From positions 186,001-250,000 of the forward strand of contig JALMLS010000064.1 in the NCBI GenBank assembly GCA_038496445.1: a DNA stretch of 64,000 bases. The letters run 5' to 3'. The stretch is from Trichosphaerium sp. ATCC 40318. Its lineage: Eukaryota > Discosea > Flabellinia > Trichosidae. The translations under genes and the position numbers were made by a program. Position 1 is the first letter of the stretch. Each line of letters starts with the position of its first letter. Under the pieces are notes generated by a model. The model was not told where the DNA came from. It saw only the letters and a list, made by a program, of their open reading frames with translations, and ran no database searches. Below, in pieces: positions 1 through 12,200 of this stretch.

Positions 1-837
1 AAAGGGAAATTTTGGAAATGAAAGTTGACTTGATAGTTGGTTCGTCCGAAGAGTATTCGCAGTAACATGTCTACTGTGGTACGTACAACATTTCTCTCTT
101 TCTCTCCTTTTTAGCATGCTCAAGTTCAGCTCTTTCAGATAGATAATCACCAACACCCATTGATAGACCATCAGCAATGAGATTGGCAAACCTGTATTTA
201 AAAAACAAATTCGTTATGAAACGTCATTTTGAAAATTCTTTCAAAAAAAGCAAGCGGGCAAATACGAAAACCAAAGAAATATTGAGCAGTTCAGTCAAAG
301 CAATACAAAAACTGACAGTCGGTTGCTTCTTACCCGAAAATGAGTACAAGATTAATATTCAGTCCTGCTCCTGCTACACTTGCTACTACCTTTACGGGAG
401 AAGTCAGGGAATTGGTGGGGGAGAATGTTACAACAAACGTACTGCAAATGTTGTAATAATGCCGTCTAGTCCACCAAATACGATAGATTTGATATAGTCG
501 GCTATGGCACCACATACACCAGTTCTGCGCGCTCGTTTAAGCATGTATTTTGGTTTTTACGCGCGTACTGGTGTTTTTCGAATAGGAATGGTTTTGAGGA
601 ATCTTCTGAGTCTGCGTCTTCACCTGGGTCAGAATATGAGTCTGATGACTCTCCTCGTTCAATTTTTTCCATTTCCTCCTCGTCAGAACCTGAGGGGTCT
701 TTTACTGTCTTTACCTCCTCCTTTTTCTTGTGTTTTTTGCGTTTCTTTGGCTTCTCTTCAACAGTAATTTGTTCCTCATCAGAAGACTCCTCTTCTGGTT
801 CACGGATAGCGTCCTGTTCATCACTAGTGGTTGACAT
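1..837 (-). CDS. VIT/CCC1-family vacuolar iron transporter (partial, C-terminus outside window)
   Basis: Members of this family move Fe2+ or Mn2+ across vacuolar membranes in exchange for protons. Exon 1 encodes an acidic and Lys-rich cytosolic N-terminus beginning MSTTSDEQ. Splicing at a GTAAAAAC donor joins it to DYIKSIVFGGLDGIITTFAV, the first-helix signature of the VIT/CCC1 family. The next exons read VASVAGAGLNINLVLIFG and FANLIADGLSMGVGDYLSERAE, which match family helices 1 and 2, including the MGVGDYLS metal-site region. Introns are about 50-110 nt. The ATG at 837 was chosen over an in-frame one at 858 because MSTTSD fits better; either is possible. The long charged N-terminal extension (about 90 residues) is larger than in yeast CCC1-like cores. 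The gene runs off the left edge. Confidence 0.88.
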
Positions 838-944
838 ATTGTCGTTTATTAGTTGCACCGAAATGTGAAACTCGCTTATTGGAGCAGGATGTTAAGGCAA
901 AGCGGACAAATACCACACTAATTTAGAAAATCGAACAACTTTGG

Positions 945-3012
945 TTATGAAGCTTTCTTTGTTGAGGACATTTTATGTACAATTACGACAGAGGCAATAA
1001 GTAATCCAACAACATCTTCATGTGCCATAACGCGGACGCCTTTTGTAGGTGTTAACAAAAAAATGAGAAGAAAATCAAAAAAAAATGTTGTCGCACTCAG
1101 TTCTTTTTCAGAATCACGTGTCATCGTGGCTATCACCCTCGGACCTCTATCTACACGTCTTGATAGATAAATCAGTTTAAAAAGCATTCAAGCAAGCAAA
1201 GGATTGGGCGTACCGGACAAATTGAAATCTTGGTTTGTGATGTTTTGTTGAGCCTATTACTTCTATTGAACTACCAGGGCACTCAATTACAAATGATTTT
1301 TCTGTATTCGTCTGTTTAAGTACGCCATATAAGCGTTTAATAGATCCGCTAACAGAAAAAACAGTTAAATATAAACACCAAGACAGGCACCAAAAAGCAA
1401 GTGAACATTGTTCACATATTTTTTCCACTTTCATCGTACCTCCTTAACATAATAGTGTGCTCATTGAACTAGTTATTATCGTCAATTTTACGCACTAATA
1501 TGTAGTTTTGGTGTCATACCTTAAATTTAACAGAGCCAATAACTGTGTTACCCTTTAGGACATCGAGTGCTTTGATTTGTTGTTTCGATATTTGGAACTT
1601 GAAAAGCTTGTTCTTTTGATTATCGGACACACTCGCGTTACCTTTTGTTGGTAAGTGGTAAACGTAAGCAGGTTATGGATGTACCTTTTGAAAGGCCTAC
1701 GCCAAAAGACATATCAGAAGAATAAACAATGCCACCCTGTTGTATCACGTGTTAATACAAAAGAAAAAAAGCAATACGTACGTTGTCCATTGATTTCCTT
1801 GACACTACCTCTTGTACAACAAGTTCGCCCTTTCTAATCACTCAGTAGATGTACAATAATAGGTATAACGTACACAGCGGATTTTTTTTGGTGAATAGAC
1901 TTTGGTGACGGGTGTCTACGCTTTGGAGACTGAGTCCTTCTTTTCGGCTCTTTTAAATTAGTTCGTTAATATTTCTTACAATTAATGTATGTACCTTCAA
2001 TGTCCTTTGTAAGCATGATCATAAGGTCAGCATCTTCTAGCTCGACAATGTCATTTAACCGCCTGTTATCCTTTACAATCTTTAAAAATTGAGAACCACT
2101 GAAACTCTTGAACTTTTTGACGTAATCTCCAAAACCGTGCTGCACAAGCCATAGTTGAACATCAATAGGAGTTGATTCATATGTCAAAGAGACACGATCT
2201 CTTTCTATGGAAACACGAATAGCTTTCAGCTCATCACGTGGCTACAACAAAAAATCAGTATGCTCAAGATAAAAGTGGGTCTTTTAAAACACTTACAGTA
2301 CCAGGACTGTTTTGTGGACTAAGCGTTGAAGTTTCCTTCTCCTTTGTCTTTTTTTTTTTCGCTTTTTTTTTCATTTCTTTTCTCTGTTTTTTTGGCTTTT
2401 CACGTCTTGCCTCTGGCTCGTTGACGGTTAAACCACTATAGATAAAATCTTCAGAAGACTCCTAATCAAGTTGTTATTGAAATTAAGAGTGATATCACTG
2501 CTGACAGATTGTTTTAGTGTACATTTTCATCATTTATAATATCTCTCAACGCAAGAAGTGTAGCAGCAAGCTTTAAAACACAATGTTAGAAAAAGTTGAA
2601 CATTATTGGCATCAATCCTCACCTTGCTCGAATTTTTACCCTTAAATAGCTTCTCTGGTACTGGGAGGTACTTGGTAGGCACACCAGCTTTACTACAAAA
2701 ATCGACGAACTGCGTAACGTTATCAATACTCTAAATCACGTGGTGTTAGCCTATTTTTAACAAAAAGTGGTTGTTCATGTTATCACGCACTCCGTTTTTT
2801 GTATACGACTCTATTGACTTTGGACGCACGGCATTTACTAATTCGCATAAAACTACACCTCCACGTAGTTCCTTGCTCAGTGTAGCATTGCCTGGAAACC
2901 GGAAAATATGTTCAGGAACGCACTTGGCTAACCATTGCCTTGCATTGGTAGCTTGTTGATGAGCTATTGCTTCACGCTCATTTAACGCTTCTGGCGTTTG
3001 CGGTTTGTCCAT
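945..3012 (-). CDS. CH-domain protein with SAM-like domain and tubby-like C-terminal domain
   Basis: Exon 1 opens MDKPQTPEALNEREAIAHQQ and reads through RGGVVLCELVNAVRPKSI, a calponin-homology type actin-binding fold. The next exons give VTQFVDFCSKAGVPTKYLPV and LAATLLALRDIINDENV, completing one CH domain. A Lys/Glu-rich segment follows (around 2240-2440). Then comes a compact SAM-like helical domain (IDVQLWLVQHGFGDYVKKF, 1966-2187) and an RS/Pro-rich exon. The last exons form a beta-rich domain (SIKRLYGVLKQ, IEVIGSTKHHKPRFQFVR, GPRVIATMTRDSEKEL) that ends in a hydrophobic helix, AHEDVVGLLIASVVIVH. This last part resembles the tubby/scramblase-like superfamily layout, but that is inference. 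The exon chain stays in frame from 3012 to the stop at 945. A cytoskeletal adaptor is the likely role. Confidence 0.7.
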
Positions 3013-3340
3013 TTAACGCCAACGATGAAATGTAAAAAGTCCACAAACGAGACTTAAAACGCTTAACTAAAATCAATGAACGACCCGATGTTTACTGTAA
3101 CATTTAAGACTGAGGCGTGATAAAAAAACGTGAAAATCTCGTTTATTTCTGAGTTAGATTAAAGATAACTTCGTTAGGATTCTCAGTCTCTGAGAGCGTG
3201 GCGTAACGCGGTCCAGTGCATGTGTGAGGAGGTCCTTTATCTAGTTCCTTTAGGACCCCAAGTGCTGTGCTCGTGTATACTGCCGTAAGCCTTTGCGACG
3301 TTAGTTATAAGCTTTGGCAGACTGTGCAAAGAAAAATGTT
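3013..3340. other. Intergenic gap
   Basis: No coding exon is supported on either strand. It lies between the 5' end of the CH-domain gene and the 3' end of the next minus-strand gene, so it should hold a promoter and a terminator. A GC-richer stretch near 3190-3300 shows no recognisable RNA gene. Confidence 0.4.
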
Positions 3341-3794
3341 TCAACGAGTAGCGTACATGTTTCTCAAGGTGTTCACATACGCTTGGTTTTGAGGTGTACG
3401 CATGTTTGGCGGGCTACTAGATCCAATGACGGGAGGTTTTGAAAATAAAGCCTGAGCTACGTTAAACATCTTGTGTATGAGGCACAGCGGTGATTCGTTG
3501 GGTAGGTGAGCGTGTATTTGATCAAAAACACCTGTTACCTTTTTTACAAAATTAATATTAGGCGTCCTAACGCTTTAAAACGCAACGTACGTATGTGTCA
3601 TTCTTCAAAATGAGGTTTTTCCAAATACTATTTAGATACGAGGCAAGTTGAGCAATACGTATGTTGTCTCGTGAGTGATCATCGTAGCGAATGTTAAGCT
3701 GGCGAAACAGCGCCATTTGGGTGCCACAAACTGCTTGGGCAACAAAGCTTGCTAGAACTTCTCGAGCCTTTTGTTTTGCTTCCTCTGATGCCAT
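3341..3794 (-). CDS. Small unknown helical protein
   Basis: Two exons. Exon 1 (3794 downwards) encodes MASEEAKQKAREVLASFVAQ and continues to KNLILKNDTY. A 52-nt intron starting GTACGTTGC, with an ATTAAT branch-like site, joins it in frame to VTGVFDQIHAHLPNESPLC. The product is about 130 residues, predicted mostly helical, ending in a Pro/Ser-rich tail and NMYATR. There is no signal peptide or membrane segment. I do not recognise the family. The intron choice is supported by frame: other acceptors hit stops at once. It lies head-to-tail between the PPR gene and the CH-domain gene. Confidence 0.5.
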
Positions 3795-4033
3795 GATGTG
3801 TATGCACGCGTAAAATATAGAACTGATGTTAAGCCAAAAGTGTGCGAGTTTCTGAGAATCGCGAATGTTATTCGAATAAGTCCAGTGTTTGCACTGTTTG
3901 ACACGTTAAAACAATAGCGGCTTTACAATTTAATTCTGTGGGGACAATATTAGATCAGTTTACGTATTGGTACGGTAGTTAGGTCGATTTTACATTTTAA
4001 TGAGTCTTTGAGAGGGTTAAAACAGATTTATTG

Positions 4034-5882
4034 TCACTCGCCAGTATAAGCATTGTGAAAGACTCTACTGGATGATTTTCTTTTCCTTTTATTTTCTGGT
4101 TGCTGTTCCCATTTCGCTTCTGCTTCTTTTTGTTTTCGTTCTATTTTGGCGCGATTTCTTTCTTCACGCATTTTTTGTGCTCTTTCTTCCTTTAGTTCTC
4201 TTTGTTTGGCTGCAACAATAACTTCGAGTACAGGTATGACTGAACTGATAGTATCATGCCACAAAGCGACTTCAGTGGGCGTCAAAGCCACCTTCTCGTC
4301 TGCTTTTTTAATATGAGGAATTGTCACTGAAGGTGAAGCTATCTTGATATTCGGTAATGTATACTTGAACAGATATTCGAAGCACTTGCGTGACTTTAGC
4401 TTTGTAGTACGCTATGATAACGTTAAAGAGTGAATGACTTCTACTAGCACATGGTACAGTACCTTTTTCATAATTTGCAAGTACAATAACAGATTATTAA
4501 CATTAGTCACGTGTCGTAGTAGAGGTATGAACAACCAGTCGCCTGGAACTATACGCCTCGCTCGAATCTCATCATAAAGTTGTCTCATGTGATTATGTGC
4601 ACCTGCTTTCCCGTATCCATTAAGTAAACTCCCAAACAGAGTATTATCAGGTATAACTTCATGTCTACGCAATGCTTCTCTAACATCATCGTAGCCTCTT
4701 ATGCATTCAACTCCAACTTGACCAATTAATTCAACCACTACGAAATAATGCCAACTCTTTAATGTGACGTTAAGCCTACCAGCACGAAGCAACACTGTGA
4801 ATGCGCCAGGCACGTCTAGAGTAAAGCGTTTAGGATTATGAATAAATAACTGACTGACCTTTATAGCGTTCACAGCACTGTAGCATTTCTGTAAACACAC
4901 GGAGTGTAGGTGTAATTTTTAAGCTTATGAAAGAGTCAAACGCACTCATCATTGCCTTACACGAGATCTTCCCAGCTAGCGCTACGTACGTAGCAAACAA
5001 GGCCTTTAATTTAGGATCATCTACGCTAATATCTTGCTTTCCAATACGTTGTACCAATACAGATTTTACTGATTTTGCCAGAGCAATTAGCTTGTATTTT
5101 TCGGCAAGAGTCATGAATGTAAACAAATGCTCTAGTGTAAGAGACTTTTGTGGTAGTTGAGAGAATAGATTAGCTACCTTTTGAGCGTCACGAGCATCAC
5201 TTAATGATGCGAGTATCATGTCTACACAGAAGGTAGGTATTTCTTTACCGCTTGAAGTCATTATGTTCAAAATTGTAAAGCCATCATCGAGGGATTTGTT
5301 TGTTTTGAAGGAATTGTGTAGCTTAATTGTATCAGTAGTACTATCATCGATGAGATTGAGAATCCTTTCAGAGGATCCCAGGGCTTTAGGATGATCTGAT
5401 AAAGCGTAGTAAGTGTAATCAGAAAAAGGGATTTGTAGTTCTTGTTTCTTTTCTTCAAAATAAGACAACACTGCTTCTATGTTTTCAGAGGATTTTATGA
5501 GCGTTTTTTGCATGGCTGCTATCTCTTGAGGCGTATAGGAGTCGTCTGTTTGAATTAGACGCTCGAATTCTTTAGTAGCGAATGTAAAATCATTTATCAG
5601 GTGCATGTGTTCTATGTACGCGTTGTATTGCTCATTGGTTGATGGTAGTGATTGTTTGGACGTATATTTTTGTAATGCCACTTTTGCTCCACTAGGCGTT
5701 AGTACACGCCACCATCGGTTGCCCGTACTCGTTTTTTGGTGTCTTTCTTGCGTAATTTGCTACTTTTTGTCTCACCGCCTTCCTTTTGGTTATTATCGAC
5801 TGAGAATAAACTAACGTACCACTGGGCGCCTATTAGCTGCCAGCCGTTGCAATAAGTGCAACCTGCTGCCTGTACTCAACAT
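4034..5882 (-). CDS. Mitochondrial PPR-repeat protein
   Basis: Exon 1 (5882-5820) encodes MLSTGSRLHLLQRLAANRRP, a basic amphipathic mitochondrial presequence. A GTACGTTAG donor joins it to exon 2, which continues without an ATG through NRWWRVLTPSGAKVALQKYT into a long helical-repeat region. PPR-type helix pairs are visible (for example TLRVFTEMLQCCERYK and NTLFGSLLNGYGKAGAHNHM followed by RQLYDEIRARRIVP). A 43-nt intron near 4850 and one near 4430 link the remaining exons. The C-terminus is a Lys/Glu-rich coiled stretch (KQRELKEERAQKMREERNRA) ending SSSRVFHNAYTGE. PPR proteins bind organellar RNA; which transcript is targeted cannot be told. Length is about 530 residues. The highly charged tail is unlike a standard PPR end and may be an extra RNA-binding element. 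Confidence 0.75.
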
Positions 5883-6254
5883 GTAGAGTTCGTATTGTAA
5901 AAGACTGGTTACAACAAAGTCAATGGTGAGGTTATTGACTGACAGGCTGTAACTAAAACCAAAACAAACCAAAATGGTACCAATACGTACTGTACGTTGC
6001 ATTGAGACGTGAACCAAACGTCAACTGCCGCAGGACTTAACTCAAAGTGCCAAACTTTGCATTTTGCATTTGGCACTCTACAAAAGTACCGCTAGAGGCA
6101 AAAACAAGAGGGTTTTCGCGTACGTTAAGAAGATAACTGCTTTTTTAAAAAAGAAGTAGCGCTGAATCATAAAATACAGGCCGACGTTACAAGTTGCGTT
6201 TAATTTGCACATTCGTACAAACAGGTCACATTGAAAGCATGAGATACTAAAAAG
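5883..6254. promoter_or_regulatory. Divergent intergenic region, PPR gene / HECT gene
   Basis: About 370 bases between two divergently transcribed genes, so both promoters should lie here. There is an imperfect palindrome-like run, CAAACTTTGCATTTTGCATTTG, around 6052-6073. No coding exon is supported. Confidence 0.4.
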
Positions 6255-9200
6255 ATGGGTAACTCGCTCAACAACAAAAAGTCGTTCGATCTATCCCCAA
6301 AAACACTTAAGAAAACGAATTTCGAGGTCAGTACGCAGGTTTTGGGTAGTTGGTTAATTGTAGCGCATAGGATAAAGTATGGCTCAGCTACACCAATCAC
6401 CACCTCTTCAACGACAATTTTATGCTCTCTACTGATAAATACTGGTTTATGCATACTGGTGCCGATGACTCTTTGGTAGAAGTGCGTAGAGGTGAATCAC
6501 AGACACTGTTGGCGCAGGTACGTGTTATTACGAGCGCTTTTTAACAATGAAAACAAAAATGCCAAAATTATTAGGATGTGTTAAAACGGGCAGAGCTGCT
6601 AGTTGGTATTGTACCTAACCAAGCGTCAAAACATACACCTGCAAGTCTATCAAAAGTACGACATTTATTACGCTTGCCAAAAAGAGGTTATTTACGCGGT
6701 TACAAGGTAGTATCATTGCTTATACATCGAATGATATCAAGGAGATGGCATGATTCTACATTACAAAGACGGTTACGCGTTCTAGAGGTAACTCACGCCA
6801 GCGAAATTGTTAACTTTGATTTCATTGAAAATATTAAAACCAGTACAATTCTTTTCATTAATTTGTTATTTAGCGGTTTCACCTTGCAATAAATAGAGAG
6901 CGCGCTAGGAGTAAACTATTAGCTTTAGAGCCTAGAAACGCTTTGGAAATTGATACCACAGTGACGAAAGAGTCTGGTATTCCAGCGGTAGTACGAATGT
7001 CGGTTATGTTATTCATAATGATGGTAAGCGCAAAATTTATTTTGTAACGTAGCAGACAGTTTTTACATATTCGGTTAGATAAAGCAGCAAACAAGTGCTA
7101 GTTCAGAAATGAAAGCAATGGCACTTACAACGTTGATGGGCGTATTAAAGCAATTGCCTATCCTTGCTTTGTCTTCAATTAATGAACCAGTGGAATGTGT
7201 TGACGTATGTCTTTGATTGCCTAGGATTTTGACATTTACAAATTGCTAGGCATTCAAAGAATGGCTCGTGTCAATGCTTTCTGAAGATGATGCCCCACAT
7301 GATATTAAACGAGCTTCTCTAGAGGCTTTGTTTGCTTTGGCGATTGTTAAAGGATCTCTATCAGATATTCTTAAAGCTATAGCAACAGTGCTATTCAGCA
7401 CAGAATGGGATGACTCATTTCTACTACTCGAACCATTTTTGGAAAAATTAAATGCCTGGAAAATTGACCTTCCGCTAAGTCCTGTCACCCACGATAATCT
7501 AGTATCTACTGCATCTATAAGTCCATCAGACATATACAACGAATCAGACGATGTAGAAAGATCCTTTCTGGAATCTTATCCTGAACATGCAAGCATAGCA
7601 TGTGATGGTAGTAATCTGTACATCCATGATTCTTCAGGTCTATTAAAGGTTTGTTGGTTTTGATGTAAATTTATACTAACTGTATTTTTTTTTTGAAAGG
7701 TGGGGATTGGCAAAGGAGATACTGTACAAGGCAAGGTTTACAAGAGGTTGGCAAATTGGTATCCAGATGACAATGGCTCCTTGATGTTCATTAATGGGAA
7801 GCTATATTACCGCGGTGGTGCTATATATCCAGCATCCTTTAGTGTGTTAAAGTCTACAGTCCTTGAGGTAAGGATCAACAGTAATGTGGCTTGTTAGTAT
7901 TGTAAGTTTACATGAAAATAATAGGAAGAAATGCGAGTCAGCGCTGAACAGGTACCAGTGCCAAAAGACGCTCTTGAGAGTTATGCATCGTCGGATGAAC
8001 CACCATGGGTGGCGCCTGCGTGTACAGATGGAAGATTTATCTATCTCATATGGTACGTAGTGAGAAACCGCCTGAGATTTGTTGACACTCGCCTGTAGTA
8101 GTAGATTGTCACCCATGCAAGCTCGATTCGGTAACTTTTATGTATATGTTCTCGATCCCCTTTGTACTACTACTCCATACAAAATGACCCTTAAACGTCA
8201 AGTGCGGTTGCATTACACTGAGCCAGGACAGCTTAATGTATCAGCAACTGCTGTACTGAATAAGGATTGTTTAACAAAGGGTATGATTAACTTGACTCGA
8301 TGACACTCATATTTGGATTAGGATCTTTCTATACCAATGGTCACTATCTAATGGTGATGGTTCCACCACCTTTTGCTTCTGGTATGTCACTTTGTAAGTA
8401 CAATAAGTTGTACTAATGATTTAAAAAGAATATGGATATCGCGTTGATACTTTTCTTTGTCGTGCCTTTAAATTGCGTGATGGAAGCTTTGCTGGCAATT
8501 TCTCATTTGACGTGGCACCAATAGGTATTCCTTAATACTTCTATACTGTACAAACATATGTACATAGGTCGTACTATGAGCTATGATTACACAAACAATG
8601 TCATTTGGAGTTATTCAGGCACAGAGATGGAAATTGGGCGTTATCACAATAAGGGCTCAGCACCAACACACAGATTCACTACTGCTCCAAAAAATGAGAT
8701 TATACAAGTTCACTCTCAAGGGATGAAGCCTAAAATTGTTGTGAAACTACTAGTGGAGACAATATCTAGTTTTTCGATGAGCACTATGCCTAATATGTCC
8801 CCTAGCGTATCAGGAAACTTGGAGGTATATATTCTTTTTACTAATTTCGCTTTGAGATACTAAACTGTCTTAGAACAAATCGTCACCATCATATGCCCGT
8901 GTACATGAGCCTTTTTGCCTCGAAATAACGCCTCAAACATTTCAATTATTGTATCAGATTATAGAACATTGCAGTCATAATATCAAAGATGATCACAGCA
9001 CGAATATCCTACTTCACGTCTTGCGTATACTCAAAGTCAATATTAGAGGGTTAGACTTTTTATTCTTGTGATTCTTATTTGACTTATTTATGTATCTTAG
9101 GCTTGTACAAAAGAGTGAAGAGTCAAGAACAGGACCAAGCGATGAGCTTCTTGATAAATTGAAGGGCTTACTGCTTCACTTTGTGAGTGCACTTGACACA

Positions 9201-12200
9201 AGCAATTCAACTCTTTTGGCAATTCAATCAGAAGCATGTGATGCGCTGATGATGGGAATAGATGCATTTTATCCGTCTCCTAGAGAGCAAGCTTGGTTTG
9301 TAATGAGGTATGCAGTTAGATCAAAAAGTATTTACAACTAATGATGTCTTTAGGCAGTTAGCTCATTCTCCTTCGCGAAATAGCCATGGATCTCATGTAT
9401 TACTGGATTCTTTGTTTGTTATGTTGGCATCGCACAAGAATCCATCGTATCTTGTACTACCACCATCAGCAAAAGAAACTGGGCCTGTTCGCGACTTGAC
9501 TTACAGTACTTTAATTCAAACAAATTATTAATGAACTCACGTGTTTGATAGGCGAGGACTACGATCCTTTACAGCTGTTTAAGAACTTTATTGGAAGCTT
9601 GTTAGAACACTACCAAACAGGCTACCTAAGCCCTTCTGGGTTTTCTCCTATCTTGTCTTTACTTCACAGCATTCAAAAAGATTTGTTCCTGCGTGCAGAA
9701 ACAGATAGCTCGTCCACTGCTATGCCTATTCAAGGGTTAGTAATTTATTCGAGCTTTATTATGCAACGTACAACAGGTTTATTTCAACGTACTATTGATC
9801 GTATTGGCTCAACAGATCAGATGATAATTAGACAGGTACACCTTTTTAAGAACACACTTTTTACTAACTGTTCTAAAAGGAATTGTTTAATATGCTGGAG
9901 ATTGTTCGCAGTTCTGTACTTGGGTCTCTACTGCCTGCGCTTATATACTCTCTGTTCTTGTTTTATGATAATGAATATGTAGCCAGACGCTTGATGCCTG
10001 ATCTTCTTGATTTGTGCAACGCCGTTGACAGGTTGGTGGCTCACTACTGTTTTCGTTTCTTACCTTTTTTTTACTTAGAATAAACACATACTTGCCTCCT
10101 TCTATGACGAAGCCGCTGCAATCTCTCAAACCTTTAAGTGACCTAACAGAAGGACCCGCACAGGTTTCGTGCTCAGAACACCCTTGTCAACCAGGAACCG
10201 ATACAAAACAAGTTGTCAAAGTTGAAGGTGCTTTGTTCCTTACTGTAATCTTCGATGAAAAGTACATACTTGTCATACATCTATTTTCTGACTTATTCTA
10301 CAGGTGTTGTACTAGTGATGCTGCCTATCTACAAGTATACCAAGATTTAGCGTGCAAGACACCAATAGGTGAAAAGTACTATGGCCCTCCAGAGAAATGG
10401 CCAAAAAGACGTATTCTAGTTCCGGGCGATTGCGTTGTTTTCCATTTTCACGTTATGCAATCAGGTAGAACAACATTCTTAGTAAAAATGTTTGTTAATT
10501 GTTTACTAGCTCCTGCACATGATTGGGGTTATAGATGTGTTGTTATGGGTAATATGCCCAGCAGCAAAAAGACGTCACTTCCTTGGACTCTTCATCTACA
10601 ACAACTCCTCAGTACCCTTTGTGGTAAACTGTGTGCTGCCCTAATACGTGGTCACATAAATCCTAGCCAAGATGAGCATGATAATTTCTTATTGTCATCA
10701 CCTTTATTGAGTGGTGGAGTTGATGAAGAGTATACTCAAGAAATACTGTCTATCAGCTCGGAGTACGAACGCGGATTTCCTAAGATGGAGCCTTTCCTAA
10801 GACCTGATCAACAACGACTTCGTCAGTTTTGCATGCAAGTGTTGACTGGAAAAGGAGATGGAATGCAGTTCTACGAGGAGATGAAAAACACTTTTAATAC
10901 AGTCCGTCTAAGAAACCCATCGGGTATTCAAGTTATGATTGAGGAGACTATACGTTCAGTATTTGCCGCCTTGTTGTGGCATACAGGACTAACTCCTGAC
11001 GCCTTAAGATGGACAACAGATATACTTGAAGTTGATAAATCTATTCTCCGTACAGCTGTGGTGGACGAGAAAGAGGAAAACGCCAATACTATGAAAGACG
11101 AAGAAAATAGCTCTGATTCTTCTATCGAAAAATCAGAAGAATCGGAAGATGAGTCCCTAAGGAGTTACGGAACAGAGTCTGCTATTGGTGAATCAATATC
11201 AGAGCCAAAATATATAGCAAATGAAGATGATATTACAGAAGAGCAATCGTCAGAGCAAGATATTGTACCTTCAGAAGAACTTAGGTCTATTTGCAAACTA
11301 TACAACAGGATACAGCTTCAAATTATCCAAAAACATCAAGAAATGGCGAACAATAGCGCCCTTGTTGAAGAGATTAGTAGAGCTTCTGGATTGTTGAACG
11401 TGGGTCACAGAGAAACGACTTACCTTGATATTAAAACAAGAGTTATACAAAAAGCTAGAATGTTGATGGCACTATTACCCTCTTGTGAAGAGCGTGATGA
11501 TCCTATACTCTTGATATTCCAACAAATTATCGATTTTGTATTATCTCCTATTGACCTTGAACATGTCAAAGAAGCCTTAAGGCGTAGACGATTACGTGCT
11601 TTCCACAGGAAGATTGGATTAAATAGTACGTGCTAACGATAATTTTGTATATTCTTACCTTTTGTAAGGTATAAGCAAATTGTTGTCTTGTGCTTCCTTT
11701 GCAAGTATTAAATACCAAGGTACTGTGAAATCGTTTATTACTATGCATGCTTATAGATGTAGGCCTTATATTAATTGGTGAGTCTCTTCGAAGTACTGGA
11801 AAATGGCCTTACCATTACTTGGATAATATCAAAGGTTGTAGCCCTTCTCTTCAGTATCAAGTGAGGTTAGCGTTCTACGAATTAGGCGAACAACTTGCTG
11901 CAATCTTACAGTCCCGTGAATATCATCCTTGCTTGCTATTACTGGCTCTTGATCCTTTGGGAATAAACTACAAACCATCAGACGAGCAGTTTTTGGATAA
12001 GATCAAGATCTTTGACTTGCTTCATAGGCTAATCCTTATGCCGTCCGAAATGCATCCCCGAGTTTCCATTTTAAAAGAAGATGTGACAAGCCTACACGAG
12101 GCTGCCAAGAAAATGTTTCAACTTATAGCTATTGTTGCGATTGGTGTCAACGCTGAGTCTCCTTCTAGGCTTCAACGTTCGTTTTTTAAGCTTATCTCAC

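Noticed and set aside
502-540. Possible 16-18-nt intron in the iron transporter gene
   Set aside because: A GTAAAAAC donor upstream gives a normal intron of about 58 nt and keeps the frame into DYIKSIVFGG.
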